From: Linepithema humile
Taxonomy: Eukaryota > Arthropoda > Insecta > Hymenoptera > Formicidae
Direction of reading: 5' to 3'
Length of the DNA stretch: 64,000 nucleotides
Assembly (NCBI RefSeq): GCF_040581485.1
Contig: NC_090133.1
Coordinates: 10,416,001 to 10,480,000 of the forward strand
Shown here: in pieces, positions 42,508 to 54,019 of the stretch
Position numbering within the stretch: the first letter of the stretch is position 1
Layout: each line of letters begins with the position of its first letter
The notes under the pieces: generated by a model
What the model was told of the DNA's origin: nothing
Database searches by the model: none
The model's input: the letters and a program-made list of their open reading frames with translations, nothing else
Made by a program: the position numbers and the translations under genes

Positions 42508-43673
42508 TGTAACGGTGCAGCCCGCAAGCTGCATCATTACGGCTACGGACCGACCATCGTCCGTAGCCCACCAAGGGCGCATCGAGCGCCGATAAACTTC
42601 TTGTCATAACAACGGCGGTCAATCGCCGAAAACCCCCCACATCCGACCGTTCCGAAAATCCGTTTTGTGGGGGGCTCGCCGCCGAAACCGCCGATGCTTG
42701 CCGATCCGAAGTCAGTCGGCCGCCAGCCGGGTAAAAGAGGCTCGGCTGTACGCCTAATCACCAGACCCTGTTCGCTGCTAGACAGCGAAAAATCCTACTG
42801 CAAGCGTTCTTGTAGTCCGCCGAGCGTACTCGGCTTCTATGCCTTCTTCCAGGTACACGAGCGTCCTCGGTACCATTTCTATCTCCGATACGAGCGTTCT
42901 CGTATACCCGTCGAGCGTACTCGGCTCCTCCAGGCACCGATCTTCGTATACAGGGCATTCCCTTGTACTTAGTCAGATCGCCGCTCTAAATCCGCCCTCG
43001 TACGAGCGTTCTCGTACGTCCGCCAAACATATTCGGCCTCAAAGCCTCTAGTGCGAGCGTTCTCGTACTCCCGTCGAGCGTACTCGACGTCCTGGTCCTA
43101 ATCTCGCGTTACCGCGCACCGGGATTCAACCGCAGAATCCATCCGGCGGGCAACCTGCGTCGACCAATTCGCGCCGTCGAGCGATTCGTCACGATCTACG
43201 ATCGAACGGACTCGCGGTACTATCACGAACGCACTCACCGACGAGCGTTGCGTTGTACCAAACGATCGCACGCGCTTGCGCTCTCGCCGATCGCACCAAG
43301 ATGCTTCACGTCACGTGTAGACCAAGTATCATTCACCGCTGCTAATTGTCATTTACCGCTGCTAATTACCATTTACCGCTGCCGATTATATTCTCCGCGT
43401 ATTACTCTGTATTCAACACGCTCCGCTTTTCTACTTTTGTACATTTTTCCGCACGCAACTCACTTGTACCGAATTCGCTTCACACACGCTTTGCATGTAC
43501 ACACGATCATTTAAGCAGGTCATTTGAAGCAAGTCATTTCAACATATTAGTTTAATAAACGTTGTTTCTTTATTTTGTTACAACCGAGCATTTATTTTAT
43601 CGACGTACCCCCAACCGAACGAACTCGGATTCCGACGAGCTATACCGCGTCCGCCGAAGCTCACACGGTTTCA
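42508..43673 (+). repeat. Solo LTR related to the gypsy LTRs, 4-bp TSD
   Basis: It begins TGTAACGGTGCAG and ends GGTTTCA, flanked by tatt on each side (42504-42507 and 43674-43677). Its first 100 bp match the sense start of the LTR at 7186 (ggctacggaccga..catcgtccgtagcc, aagggcgcatcg, gccgataaactt). Farther in it has its own hairpin series with stems such as acgagc...ctcgt and gtcgagc...ctcgac. The 3' third differs from the first family. Confidence 0.85.
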
Positions 43674-44389
43674 TATTGCAAATTATGGCGCTAGATACTT
43701 AACGTTTATAATGTTAAATATCGCTGTAATGCATTTGTAATACAAATTGCTTTGTACTCGTATTTAGACTGTAATATCAATGAAAATAAAATATAATTTG
43801 GGGATATATACAAAAAACATCATTTGTAAAGTAGTAAAATAAAAGAAAAAATAGTACATATTTAAAAATTATTTTTAAAATAATATTTACTGTTTATATG
43901 CATTATTTACAAAAGAAATACTATAAAAAAATTTATTTTTTATATTTAATTGTGGAAACCTCAAAAATTGTCAAAAAATTGTAACTGAAATTCATAAATG
44001 TAAGTACAATTCTAGGGTAATATAAAAAGCATCATACACAAATTTATTATGATACAAACTTAAATAATGAAATTGTAATATATGTTTCAACATTGCAAAT
44101 GTGAATATTTATATGATAAAATTTACAAAGTGTTAACAATTTTCAAATATTTGCTAATGAAATATAAAAATTGTATGTATTTAGATAAAAGAAATATTGT
44201 TTAGGTTATGTGGGTTAAATTATTTCTTCGGTTTTGTTCATGAATATGTTAAGGGAAATAACAAACAAAATAATTAATATACGTACCTTCGATTTTTACT
44301 ATATAACTTCTTAAACTGACACATGGAAGTCAATAATGAGAGCGAGTGACAGAGTTAGAAACAGTTAGAAAAGGAAGAACTTTGAAAGA
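43674..44389. other. AT-rich stretch, nothing recognised
   Basis: It is low in complexity and AT-rich, with no frame, RNA gene or element ends I can support. It is probably part of the sequence inserted in MITE copy 2. Confidence 0.45.
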
Positions 44390-44540
44390 GAGAGACAGTT
44401 ACTGTTTGTCGATGAGATCATCATGCTTTCCCCTTCCTTCATCGCCCCTCGCCATCAAGCTGTTTCTAGCTCTCCCCTTACTTCATTGTCCCTCGCCATC
44501 AACCGGTTTTACTGAGGTAACCTTCTCTCTATAGATCTTG

Positions 44541-44603
44541 CCCCCAACGAACCGAACTCCTGATTCCGGCGAACTATTCTGCGTAAATAAACGAACCGTT
44601 TCA
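44541..44603 (+). repeat. 3'-terminal fragment of an LTR related to the solo LTR
   Basis: cccccaacgaaccgaactcc...ccgtttca matches the last 65 bp of the solo LTR (cccccaaccgaacgaactcgg...cggtttca). It abuts the broken 3' end of the zinc-finger gene to its right and supplies its stop codon. Confidence 0.7.
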
Positions 44604-45103
44604 AGCTTGATCGTGTGCTGTTCCTTGTTCCAAATCTTTTTGTTGTATTTTTGTCTGATCGGCTGAATGTTTATTTTTGATATGATGTTTTAAACTACAT
44701 GTGTGAAAGTAAACGTTTATACTTTCTTCACAAATTATACATTTAACAATGGGTGCTTTCCATTTATTATGACTTGTGTCTATTTGAGCTAGCTCAAGTC
44801 AGCAACTCCGATATGATAAATGGAAAGCACTTGATTGCGCAGAAGTTGATGCGCAATAGGTCTTCTTATCTAACCATATCTAAAAGAAGTAAGATTTTTA
44901 TCAGATTTATAAAAATTATATTATTGAAGAAAAATATTCATGTAAAGGTAATTTTTTATTATTATATAATTTTTATTTTACAATAAGTACACAATATATG
45001 TATATATAATATAAAATTACGTTACAAAGAAGTCTAGTATTTATAGAGGTTATATGTAATAACATGTAATAATATGTAAATTAACAAATAATTGTTTTTA
45101 TAG

Positions 45104-46384
45104 ATGAATGAAAATGATTTGAGGAATGCAATTTATTTATTGCATGATGATAGTAGCAGCAGCAATAGTAGTGATAGTAATAGTGATAGCATTACCAGTA
45201 GCAGTAGTTCTTCAGATGAGAACTACAATTCGCTAGAAAATAATGTATATGAAGAAGATTTACTATTTCCTCTTCTTCAGCTATAAATGGCTGTAGACGA
45301 CATCATGTGCAAAATTTTCTTGACGTAGTACATAGAAAAAGTGATAAAGAATTTAGAGAAGACTTTAGATTAAATCGCGTAACTGTGTACAGATTAGTAG
45401 GTAATTATTATTAATATTATAAGATTAATTTTTTAAGAAATGTTACTTATAATAATTGAAAGAACTTACTAAAATTGTTGACTTTTTTTAGAATCCTTTG
45501 AAACCAGCCGATTTATGCCATCAAATGAATGTGGAAAAGAAAAAAAGTCTGCAGAACTGTGTTTGCTGATGACTCTTTGGTTTCTTAGTAATAAAGAACC
45601 ACATCAAACATTGTCTAATCTTTTTGATATATCATTATCGTCAGTATTCCGTATTATACGTCGAGTCATCAATTGGTTAGTAACTCTGGTACCAGAAGTT
45701 ATTAAATAGCCTCAAGGAAACGATTTAATTAATATTTCTTGTGAATTTCAAGAAAAAGCAGGTATATCAAACTGCATTGGAGCAATAGATGGTTCACATA
45801 TTTATATAAATAAGCCTGATAAAGAAAACAGTAGAGAATATTTTAACAGAAAACAATGTTATTCAATCTTTTTGCAAGCTGTTGCTGATTGTAATATGAG
45901 ATTTTTTAATATATATTGTGGTGATCCAGGGTCTTTTCATGATGTTAGAATGTTAAGAAGATCACAGCTTTTTTGTACTGCTGAGCAAGAAAGAGAAAAT
46001 CTTTTTCCAAATAAAACCTTTTTGTTAGGAGATAAAGGCTATAATGGAGTAGCTAAAAAATGGATTGTTTGTCCTTTCAAGGATAATGGTCTCTTAACAG
46101 TTGAACAAAGAGCATTTAATTTGAAAATTTCAATAACTAGAGTTGCAGTTGAAAAAGCTTTTGGTCTTTTAAAAGCTCGATTTCGCCAGTTACATAAATT
46201 ACCTTTACGCGATGTCCATTTCATGACTTTAATTATAGCAGGTTGTTGCGTACTTCATAATTTATGTTTAGATAATGAAGATAACGGTGAAGATTTTTAT
46301 GACGAAAATTGTGAAGAAAATAATATAATACAAAACTATGAAGAAGAAAATGAAATTACTTATTATATTCTGAGTATTCACTGA
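45104..46384 (+). pseudogene. PIF/Harbinger transposase (HARBI1-like)
   Basis: The N-terminus is a serine/aspartate-rich stretch from the ATG at 45104. The frame changes near 45270. A helical DNA-binding region (EFREDFRLNRVTVYRLV) precedes an intron at about 45400-45490. The helix-turn-helix segment includes LSNLFDISLSSVFRIIRRV. The DDE core shows GAIDGSHIYI (first Asp), GDPGSFHDVRM (second Asp) and VEKAFGLLKARF (Glu). An in-frame TAG at about 45707 splits the protein before the core, at a place where family members carry tryptophan. The C-terminus is acidic. It would excise and insert Harbinger elements together with the Myb-like partner. This copy is dead. Confidence 0.88.
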
Positions 46385-46616
46385 TATTGGTGAATTAAAG
46401 CCATTTTCATCGTTTTTAATATTACTACTCGTATGACCTAAAATTTCTTGTAATCTTTTATCAAAATCATCAAGAATCTTCGGGGCATTTCCACTTGTGC
46501 AATTATGATCTTTTTTTTTTTTTTTTTGTTATAAGATTTTTTTTTTAGTGCACTAAATTTCCATCTGACTTGATCACCTGTTAATTGTAGAAATATATTA
46601 GAAATATATATAATAT

Positions 46617-46633
46617 TTATTAACCCATGTTTT
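46617..46633. other. LINE target duplication, left copy
   Basis: TTATTAACCCATGTTTT is repeated at about 52647-52663, just after the (ATT)n tail of the LINE. Confidence 0.85.
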
Positions 46634-46982
46634 GCCGGGGGTTGAGCTACCCACCGGGCGCGTCTCCAAGGTGGCGGATAGGAGGACGCCCAATAGGTGT
46701 GAGTTCTCTGAGGGGACTCAGTGCTGCTGGGAAGTGGCGGTTATAACCTGGCCCCACGGAAGTAAAACCCTGTGGAGGGTAAGGAAAGACCGTTGCCGCG
46801 GACCAGCTCCCCAAGCCAAGTCGTAAGCCATCGTGGCGATGGCTGCATGTCACTGGGGGAGCAGTGTCGCGAACGATGCCTCTGGGGAACCGGGCGAAAC
46901 CCTAGAGTATCCAGCCTTACCCACGCATGCGGGGCTCTGCGTGGGCGGACCGTGTAGTTCCCTAGCTACTCGTGGGACCACT

Positions 46983-47986
46983 ATGTATTCAGATTTAATA
47001 TTAAACGTAGAGAACGAAGTGGGAAGTCGGGAGGGCTCGCGTGACGGGTCTCCGAGGGTAGGAGCTGGGACGGTGGTGACGGACGGGACCCTTAAGGGCT
47101 CCGGAAGTGAGGCCAACCCGGCTGCGCGGCAGGAGGTTTCACCTCCAGCGAAGAAGAATCGGTGCGGGGCCGAAAGAAGGAGGGCGAAGCGGATGAGAGC
47201 AGCGGCTCTGGAAGGGGCTCGCTCTCTTCCCGTGGCTTCCTCTTGTACGCCGGTGGAAGTGGTGAAGGTAAACGTCGGAAGGGTTCCAAGGATACCCCTC
47301 CATCGGGCGGCCGTCCGCTGAAGAGGCAAAGGACTCGCGACGGGCAACATGCTTACTTGGACGCTGCTGACCCTCTGGCGAGGGTGATTGTGGCGGAGGG
47401 CTACTCCGAGACAGAAATCACTGCTGAGCAGTTGACTCTGTTGAGGGGTGCGGTCTTGGAGGAGATCGACGGGATCCAGAAGGGTCCGGTGCCCAGATTC
47501 CACGGCACTTCTCTAAGGAGTGGTGCGGCGGTGGTAAGATGCGCAGATGAGGCGTCGCTGGGTTGGCTCGTGGGACGGATCGGCGGCATCATTCCGTGGG
47601 AGGGCGCCAGGCTCAAGGTGATGGGCTTGGACGCGCTTCAAAAGCAGCACAGGGCGGTGGTTTGGGTCCCGGGACTTCCCGGGGGCGCGGCCACGGTCCT
47701 GAAGCGACTGGAGAAGCAGAACCCGGGTCTCGTCACCGGGAGCTGGAAAGTGTTCGCGGAGGGGGTAGGGGCCACCAGGGAGGGTGGGAACCTAGTCCTC
47801 GGTGTCCCGGGGTCCAGTGTCCTCAAATTGAAGACACTGGACTTCAGACCATTCTTTGGGCTCGACAGGGTTGTCTTTCGGGTAAGTGGAGCCCAGGGGG
47901 GGATAAAGGGGGATAAGGAGGAGCTCCCTAAAACGGTCTCGCAGCCAAATGGCGGAATCGAGAGGGGTAGCCTTCACCCAGATTAA
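46983..47986 (+). pseudogene. LINE ORF1 (RNA-binding/gag-like), one frameshift
   Basis: It opens with MYSDLILNVENEVGS, followed by a serine/basic region. The frame changes near 47155 and continues open to 47986. The second half has a globular domain with EQLTLLRGAVLEEIDGI, VPRFHG, WEGARLKVMGL, VWVPG and FFGLDRVVFRV, which matches a domain I remember as DUF4780 in insect LINE ORF1 proteins. It overlaps ORF2 by 38 bp. No CCHC knuckle is visible. ORF1 proteins coat element RNA. Confidence 0.75.
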
Positions 47987-50900
47987 TCTGCATCACAGCA
48001 AAGGGGCCTCGGCTGTTTTGGCCAGGCAACAAGCTGGGAGACAAACATGCATATCACTGATGCAAGAACCCTGGATAATCCGAGGTTGCATCAGGGGTTT
48101 GGCGGCCTGCGGTAGGCTCTTTAGGGCCCCATCAGTGGACCGGCCCAGGGCCTGCGTGGCCGTCAAGGGTATGGAAGTCCAGCTGATACCTCACCTGTGT
48201 TCCAGGGACGTTGCGGCTGTAGAAGTGAATTTCACTGATGACTCCGGTGACAGGAAGAAAATGGTTATTTGCTCGGCCTACTTCTCTCATGACGAGGGGG
48301 AGGCGGTGCCGCCTGCACCGGTGATAAAACTGGCAGAATACTGCCAGGAGAAACGGCTTCCCCTGATCATGGGATGTGACGCTAACGCGCATCACACTGT
48401 GTGGGGAAGCTCGGACACCAATAAAAGAGAGAGGAAAGTGTTGGAGTTTCTAGCATTTACGGATCTGGAGATCCTCAACACAGGAGACGAGCCCACCTTC
48501 TGCACTATAGCGAGAAGAGAAGTGCTCGACATCACTGTCTGTTCCAGGCAGTTGATACAGGAGGTAGTGGAGTGGAGGGTCTCGACGGAGCCCTCGCTCT
48601 CTGACCATAAGCAGATCACCTTCAGGATAGCTAAGGCTAGGGGGAAGGAGGTCAAATTCAGGAATCCGAGGAAAACCAAGTGGTACTCCTATAGGGAAGA
48701 CCTGGCCAACAGTCTCAAAGGCTTCCCTAAGAGGCACGGGACAGAGGACGAACTGAAGACCTGTGTGGACTACTTGCAGAGGTCTCTGGTAAACTGCTAC
48801 GAAAGTCACTGCCCCGAAAGGGCGGTTACAAATAGTAGAGGAACTTCCTGGTGGACCCCTGGACTGCAGGGTCTCAGAGTGGCGGCTCGTAGGGCCTGGA
48901 ACAGAGCCAGGAACACGGGCCGCCAATCCGACTGGGAGCTCTCTAGGAGGGCACAGAAGGAATATAGAGACTCTGTGGTTAGGGCGAAACTGGAAAGCTG
49001 GAGGAAGTTTTGCGAGGAAGTAGAGGGAATACCTGAAACGGCAAGAATCTGCAAGATCCTCGCTAGGAACCCGGATGCGACTCTGGAGGCCATCGCACTC
49101 CCTGATGGGACGGTGGTGACTGAAGAGCAATGTCTGGAGCATCTACTGGAAGTGAGCTTTCCGGGCTTCTATAGGGAGCAGGGAGAACTATTTGCATATA
49201 AGGAGCCGGGTTCACTCAGAAGAGCCCGACAAGCGGACTGGCGAATGGCGGCCAAGATTGTCATGCCCGAGAAGGTCAAGTGGGCAATTAACACCTTTAA
49301 GCCCTACAAGTCAGCGGGACCGGATGGTATCTTTCCGGCTCTTCTACAAGAGGGACTGGAACAGATCGTGGGCCCACTGACCCGAACCTTAAGGGCTTGT
49401 ATCGCGATGGGCTACACATCCAGCGCATGGAAACTGGCCAGGGTAGTTTTCATTCCGAAGGCGGGAAGAACGAGCTACACCAAGGCAAAGGATTTCAGGC
49501 CAATTAGCCTAACATCGTTTCTCCTTAAGACATTGGAGAAGCTGGTGGACGCGTATCTGAGGGAGACAACTCTGTGGAGTCACCCTCTCCACAAGAATCA
49601 GCACGCGTATCGTTCGGGCTATTCCACCGAGACTGCTCTACATCAGACGGTAGCGTTTATTAAGGAGCAGCTGGAAAGGAAGGGCTACGCAGTGGGTGCT
49701 TTCTTGGACATAGAGGGCGCCTTTAACAACACACCGCACGAGGTAGTGTGTGAGGAAGCCGCCAGAAGGGGTGTCCTGATAAAGCTCGTTGAGTGGATCC
49801 GAGGCATGCTAGGGAGGCGTGTGATGACTTCGCTGGGAACTGCGAAAGTTTGTGGGTGGGTGGGAAGAGGCTGCCCGCAGGGCGGAGTACTTTCCCCACT
49901 TTTATGGTGCCTGGTAGCAGACGGTTTATTAAGGGCACTGGACGATAGAGGCTTCACTGCACAAGGCTACGCGGACGACGTGGCAATACTTGTGCGAGGC
50001 CCGTTCCTAGAGACGCTTCTAGAGCTCATGCAGGGAGCACTGGAAGTTGTAGAAGAGTGGTGTCAAAGGACAGGTTTAGCGGTGAATCCACTTGTGGCGG
50101 CTCACCGCCACACCGCTGCACTGACACGGCATAATACGCCGCGGCGCCGCTACGCGCCGCAGGCCTTCTACCAGTTATAAGCTTGCGGACCCACCGCCAG
50201 GTTGCGCAGGCGGTGAAGAGCTTTCTCGCGATCAAGCTTCGATCGAAGAGATATAAAAGAGTTGCTCCGCAGATCTTTCCTCACTCACTCGCTTCAAGGC
50301 GAGCTCTCTCCAAGGGCCCTTGATCTTAGTCGTACTCTGCTTTAGCAGAATTTAACCAGAGGCATATTGTCTCGCAGTTTTTCTCACGCTGCCTCGCAAG
50401 GCACGTAAAAGGAAAACAGAGTCCCAGCCGCACATTTCAACCAAGCGGCCCGCGGATACTCCAGTTTCGCCGTCACCTCCTCAGTCTCTAGCTTGGAAAT
50501 TAATTCCACTAGAGTTCTGCGTCCGGTTGACTCGACCACCAAGGGACACTCTTATACCAGGCGACATCCGAATTCGGAGGCCTCTCTCTCCTCGATACAC
50601 GGAGCAATCTGTAATATCGAGAGCCGAGACGGTTGCAGTTACCAGCACACCAGAGACTCGTTCCGTGGCCGTACAGACTTCGCCACCGAGAGCCTGCTCA
50701 GAGAGCAGTTGTCAGACGGAAGACCACTTCCCGAACGGAGTTCCACCGACACCGGGAAAGGGGCTACAACGAACAGATTCAATTGAACCGTCCTTTTTAG
50801 GACCCGTTCAATATACTAAGACGCGGCCGGTAATTTCTTACCGCGCCCGTCAATTTTTCTTTTAATTCTCGGTCTTACACTTCTACCGAGAAAGCGCCTC

Positions 50901-52549
50901 TGGCGCAATCAATTAACTCAAACACAACTTGTACATATACTCTGATTCTCTGACAAGAAAAATAAAATATATTTTTCTAACAAAATTGGTTTCATAACTT
51001 TCAACCAAGTCGAACACAATCCATTAGGCGATACGCCTATACCACTGAAAACCGGTCTTACTGTCTTCGCAAATACAAGGTGGGCACCATTGTGGGACCC
51101 ACTCTTGGAAAAGTAAGGTTAGTTCCGACCGAATCGGTGAAATATTTGGGAGTTATCCTGGATAAGAAACTGCTTTGGGAGGAGCACCTTCGTAATCGGT
51201 GCAAAAGCTTGTGCCAGTATTTTTGGATGTGTAGAAGGACCTTTGGCCAGTTTTGGGGCTTGAAACCGAGTATGATACACTGGATCTACACAGCCATACT
51301 TCGCCCCAGACTCACATACGCAGCCGTAGTATGGTGGACTAGGGTGCAAAAGAAAACAGCCAAAGTTGCGCTGGAGCATGTCAGGGCTCTGATTTTGAAA
51401 GGGGCCCTGGGTGCTATGGTTACGACACCAGTGGCGGTGATGGGCGTAATGTTCGGCATCAAACCATTTCATCAGGTAGTGGTGGCTGCTGCAGCAATGG
51501 CGGCATACCGTTTGAGATGCGAACTAAAATGAAAGAAGGGAGCCCGGCATACGAGGCTGCCGGAAGACGTTCTGCTGGATCCGATATTCGAGATGCGACA
51601 GGACAGAATACCTATTATTCGGGCTTCTGATAGGCGCTTCAAAGTGCATATACCGAGGCCGGAGGAGTGGGAAAAGGAAGGTGGAAACTTAGGGGCTCGA
51701 GTGCGTGGAGGAGATGTCTGGTATACGGACGGCTCCAAGACGGACACGGGCTCCGGGGCCGGCTTCTTTGGCAGTCGAGAGGGATGGAAGGAGTGCATTT
51801 CTCTCGACAGTTATGCCACGGTATTCCAAGCGGAGATTGTGGCTATCCTAAGCTGTGCTCAAACCGTGCGGAGTAGAGTAGAGGCGGGGGGGCACATCAG
51901 GATTTGTACGGACAGCCAGGCAGCCATCAAGGCGCTGGGGGCTCCGACAATAACGTCGCGGTTTCGGGAGTGCAGGTGCGTTCTGAACGAACTGGCGAGA
52001 GAGAGAGAAGTTACCGTTACCTGGGTGCCGGGTCACTCGGGCATCCAGGGTAATGAATGTGCGGACCAGCTGGCAAAAGCGGGTTCAGAATTAACGATGG
52101 TAGGACCGGGGCCGGCCCTGGGAATCTCCTTTTGTTTAGGAAAGGGGAGGATCAAAGAATGGCTCCGCAGAGAACATTTAAGACACTGGAGAGTGGAATC
52201 TGAGTCCAAATGCAGACAGGCTAGAGCTCTGATGGGGGATACTCCTAATAGGGAACTGACTTGGAGCATAAGGGCTCTGAGTAGGAGAGATGCCAGGACA
52301 GCGGTACACATACTGACGGGTCATGGCACCTTAAACTACCACATGTACAAGCTTGGGCGTAGCGATACATCCAAGTGCAGGGCATGTGGAGACGACGAGG
52401 AAACAAGCCTTCATGTGCTCAGCGACTGTCCTGCACAGGCAGGGTTGAGACACAAGATGCTGGGCTCAGCACTACTTGGGCCCGAGCAGATCAGGAAGCT
52501 GCCGGTGAGGGATCTGATTCTCTTTTGGAGAAAAACAGGTCTCTCATGA
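47949..52549 (+). pseudogene. LINE ORF2: endonuclease, reverse transcriptase, RNase H
   Basis: An APE-type endonuclease fills residues 1-230 (QINLHHSK, MQEPWI, GCDANAHHTVWG, SLSDHKQI). The RT follows with DFRPISLTSFLLKTLEKLV, FLDIEGAFNN, GCPQGGVLSPLLW and the catalytic YADDVAI near residue 675. The frame is broken by the LTR at 50093, has a one-base frame change at about 51065, and has an in-frame TGA at 51530. RNase H (VWYTDGSKTDTGSGAGFF, QAEIVAIL, CTDSQAAIKAL, WVPGHSGIQGNECAD) and a terminal CRACGDDEETSLHVLSDC zinc motif complete it, to 52549. The order EN-RT-RH fits the I group. Confidence 0.92.
50093..51041 (+). repeat. Solo LTR (TGTGGCGG family) inserted in LINE ORF2, 5-bp TSD
   Basis: It is flanked by CCACT (50088-50092 and 51042-51046). 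It starts TGTGGCGG and ends CGCCTATA. Features of an LTR promoter and polyadenylation region are present: TATAAAAG at 50252-50259, an initiator-like tcactcactcg about 25 bp later, and AATAAA at 50961. Inverted repeats near the start (gtggcggctcaccgccac) form a hairpin. The CA-lacking end is unusual, so the element class is uncertain, but a BEL/Pao or gypsy solo LTR is most likely. A truncated copy lies at 15866-15990. Confidence 0.75.
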
Positions 52550-52663
52550 GTAAGTTTATGAGGGGAGGCACAATGGACAATGTCTGGGTGCCGCGGGCGG
52601 TGCTTCGAAAGAGGAACGTCCCCCCGTTATAATATTATTATTATTATTATTAACCCATGTTTT

Positions 52664-53455
52664 ATACATATATGTATATACACATTAGATTAATAAATAT
52701 AATAAATTGTTTTATTAACCATATTATGCTTTATTTATACTTACTGGAACTTCAGATAAACATAGCTCATTCAGATTCTGTGCCACTAATTGCCAAAATT
52801 GTTTATTTTTTTTTGTATTATCAGCCTCAATATTAAGAGCTTCATAAAAAGATAAAAGCGTAAAAGTAGCTTGTTTAGTTCATATAAATTTACTGTCCTT
52901 CCATAAAAATTCTTGTTCATGAGAAATTAAATTTGTTGTTTGTAGTTGTTGTGTGTGTTGATTATCTCTTTCTTGTAAAATATTTATAGAATCTGATGGA
53001 TTAAATATTGGTATATAAGATTTATTCTTTATACCTGAGCTTCCTGCGCTGAAAAGAAAATAGATATATATTTAGATGTTGAAAAGAAAATAAATTAGTA
53101 CAGAACTTTAACTATAAAAAACAAACCCATTGTTGCAATTAATTAAGTTCTCAACTAGAATTTTTCCACTTTCCTTCATTGTGCAATCTAATATACAAAA
53201 GTAAAACCTTGAATTACAAATTTATAATTTGTATTGAGAATTGAAAATGAATATGTTACTTACCTGTGATATATTGATATATATGAATGATTGATTTCAC
53301 TTATTGTTAATGAATATAGGAATGTATACGTATAAATAAAAAAATTAATTTTTTTATGTTGGTAGAACTGAATGTCGCGCACGTTAACTCTCTGCAAATG
53401 TAGAGTCAGCAAAAGTCGTCTTGAGTTGTTGACACACAGCGACACAAATCTAATG
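52664..53455. other. Right part of the Harbinger element
   Basis: Apart from exons 1 and 2 of the accessory gene it is AT-rich. The stretch 53180-53455 contains no gene that I can support. Confidence 0.5.
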
Positions 53456-54019
53456 CCCCCAAGGGGGCAGGTAACAACAGGGCCCCTCCGGGTGGTGACG
53501 TTCACCAAAACCCCGGGGGGGATCTCCCTGGGGAGGGTCCCTTCTTCTTTTGGGACCCTCCCAACTCGAAAGGCCGGAGGGGGAAGGAAAAACTCCTAGG
53601 AAATTCTAGAAGTTATATCTCTCCCCCCCCTCCGGCGGGGGGTCAGTTGGGAGCGGGGGCTCCCGACTGGCCTCAGCCCCCCATCAAACACGGGAGGGCG
53701 GGAAAAGGTTGCGGTAGCCCGGCCTTTCCTGGAAAAGAGGGCAATAACGAGAAGGAGGGGGGAATAAAAATCCTCCTCCTTCTCCGCGAAGAGACCGGAA
53801 AACAGTCAGACTTGAGGGGGGGGGGGTGAGATGAATACCGCTGGTGATGCCTCACCCTCCCTCTACATGGTCTAGGAAGGCCACCGGCAGGGGTTTTAGT
53901 AAGTATGTCTGGGACTTATTCCCGGGAGACTCCCACATAACCCACGGGATTCCCCCTGAAACCCGTGAGTATCCATAAAGGATTTCCCCTGCCTCACCAA
54001 AAAAAAAAAAAAAAAAAAA
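53456..54019 (+). mobile_element. GC-rich poly(A) retroposon (5'-truncated LINE or SINE)
   Basis: 564 bp, ending in about 22 A, flanked by acaaatctaatg (53444-53455 and 54020-54031). It has several G and C runs (cccccccc, gggggggggg) and cccaagggggcagg near the start. No reverse transcriptase sequence is visible. The 3' part (accggcaggggttttagtaa) looks like a LINE 3' UTR. Confidence 0.85.

Larger units (their letters stand above)
42222..44540. mobile_element. 9-bp-TSD MITE, copy 2, split by a ~2-kb insertion
   Basis: The left half is 42222 to about 42347 and the right half about 44390-44540, ending CTATAGATCTTG. Both match copy 1. The break is at its centre (gtct/gaga). The insert includes the solo LTR at 42508-43673 and AT-rich sequence without genes (43674-44389). 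The right flank does not repeat ATACAAGAC. Confidence 0.65.
46634..52646 (+). mobile_element. LINE (I/R1-group type, with EN, RT and RNase H), near full length
   Basis: It begins GCCGGGGGTTGAGC after the duplicated target and ends in an (ATT)n tail. The 350-bp 5' UTR is GC-rich and noncoding. ORF1 (46983-47986) and ORF2 (47949-52549) follow. The RNase H domain at the C-terminus and the ATT-repeat tail point to the I group. It is interrupted by a 949-bp solo LTR at 50093-51041. Confidence 0.92.
46395..53179 (-). pseudogene. Harbinger accessory Myb/SANT-like gene with a LINE in its intron
   Basis: Exon 1 (53179-53127) starts MKESGKILVENLINC. Exon 2 (53048 to about 52745) carries a trihelix-like motif, EFLWKDSKFI, then an in-frame TGA, then TKQATFTLLSFYEAL and FWQLVAQNLNEL. 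A GTAAGT donor follows at 52744. Exon 3 (about 46577-46395) resumes with QVRWKFSALKKK-like sequence and PKILDDFDKRLQEILG. The intron contains the LINE at 46634-52646. In active Harbingers this protein binds the element ends and helps import the transposase into the nucleus. Exon 3 also contains a T-rich expansion that breaks the frame. Confidence 0.65.
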
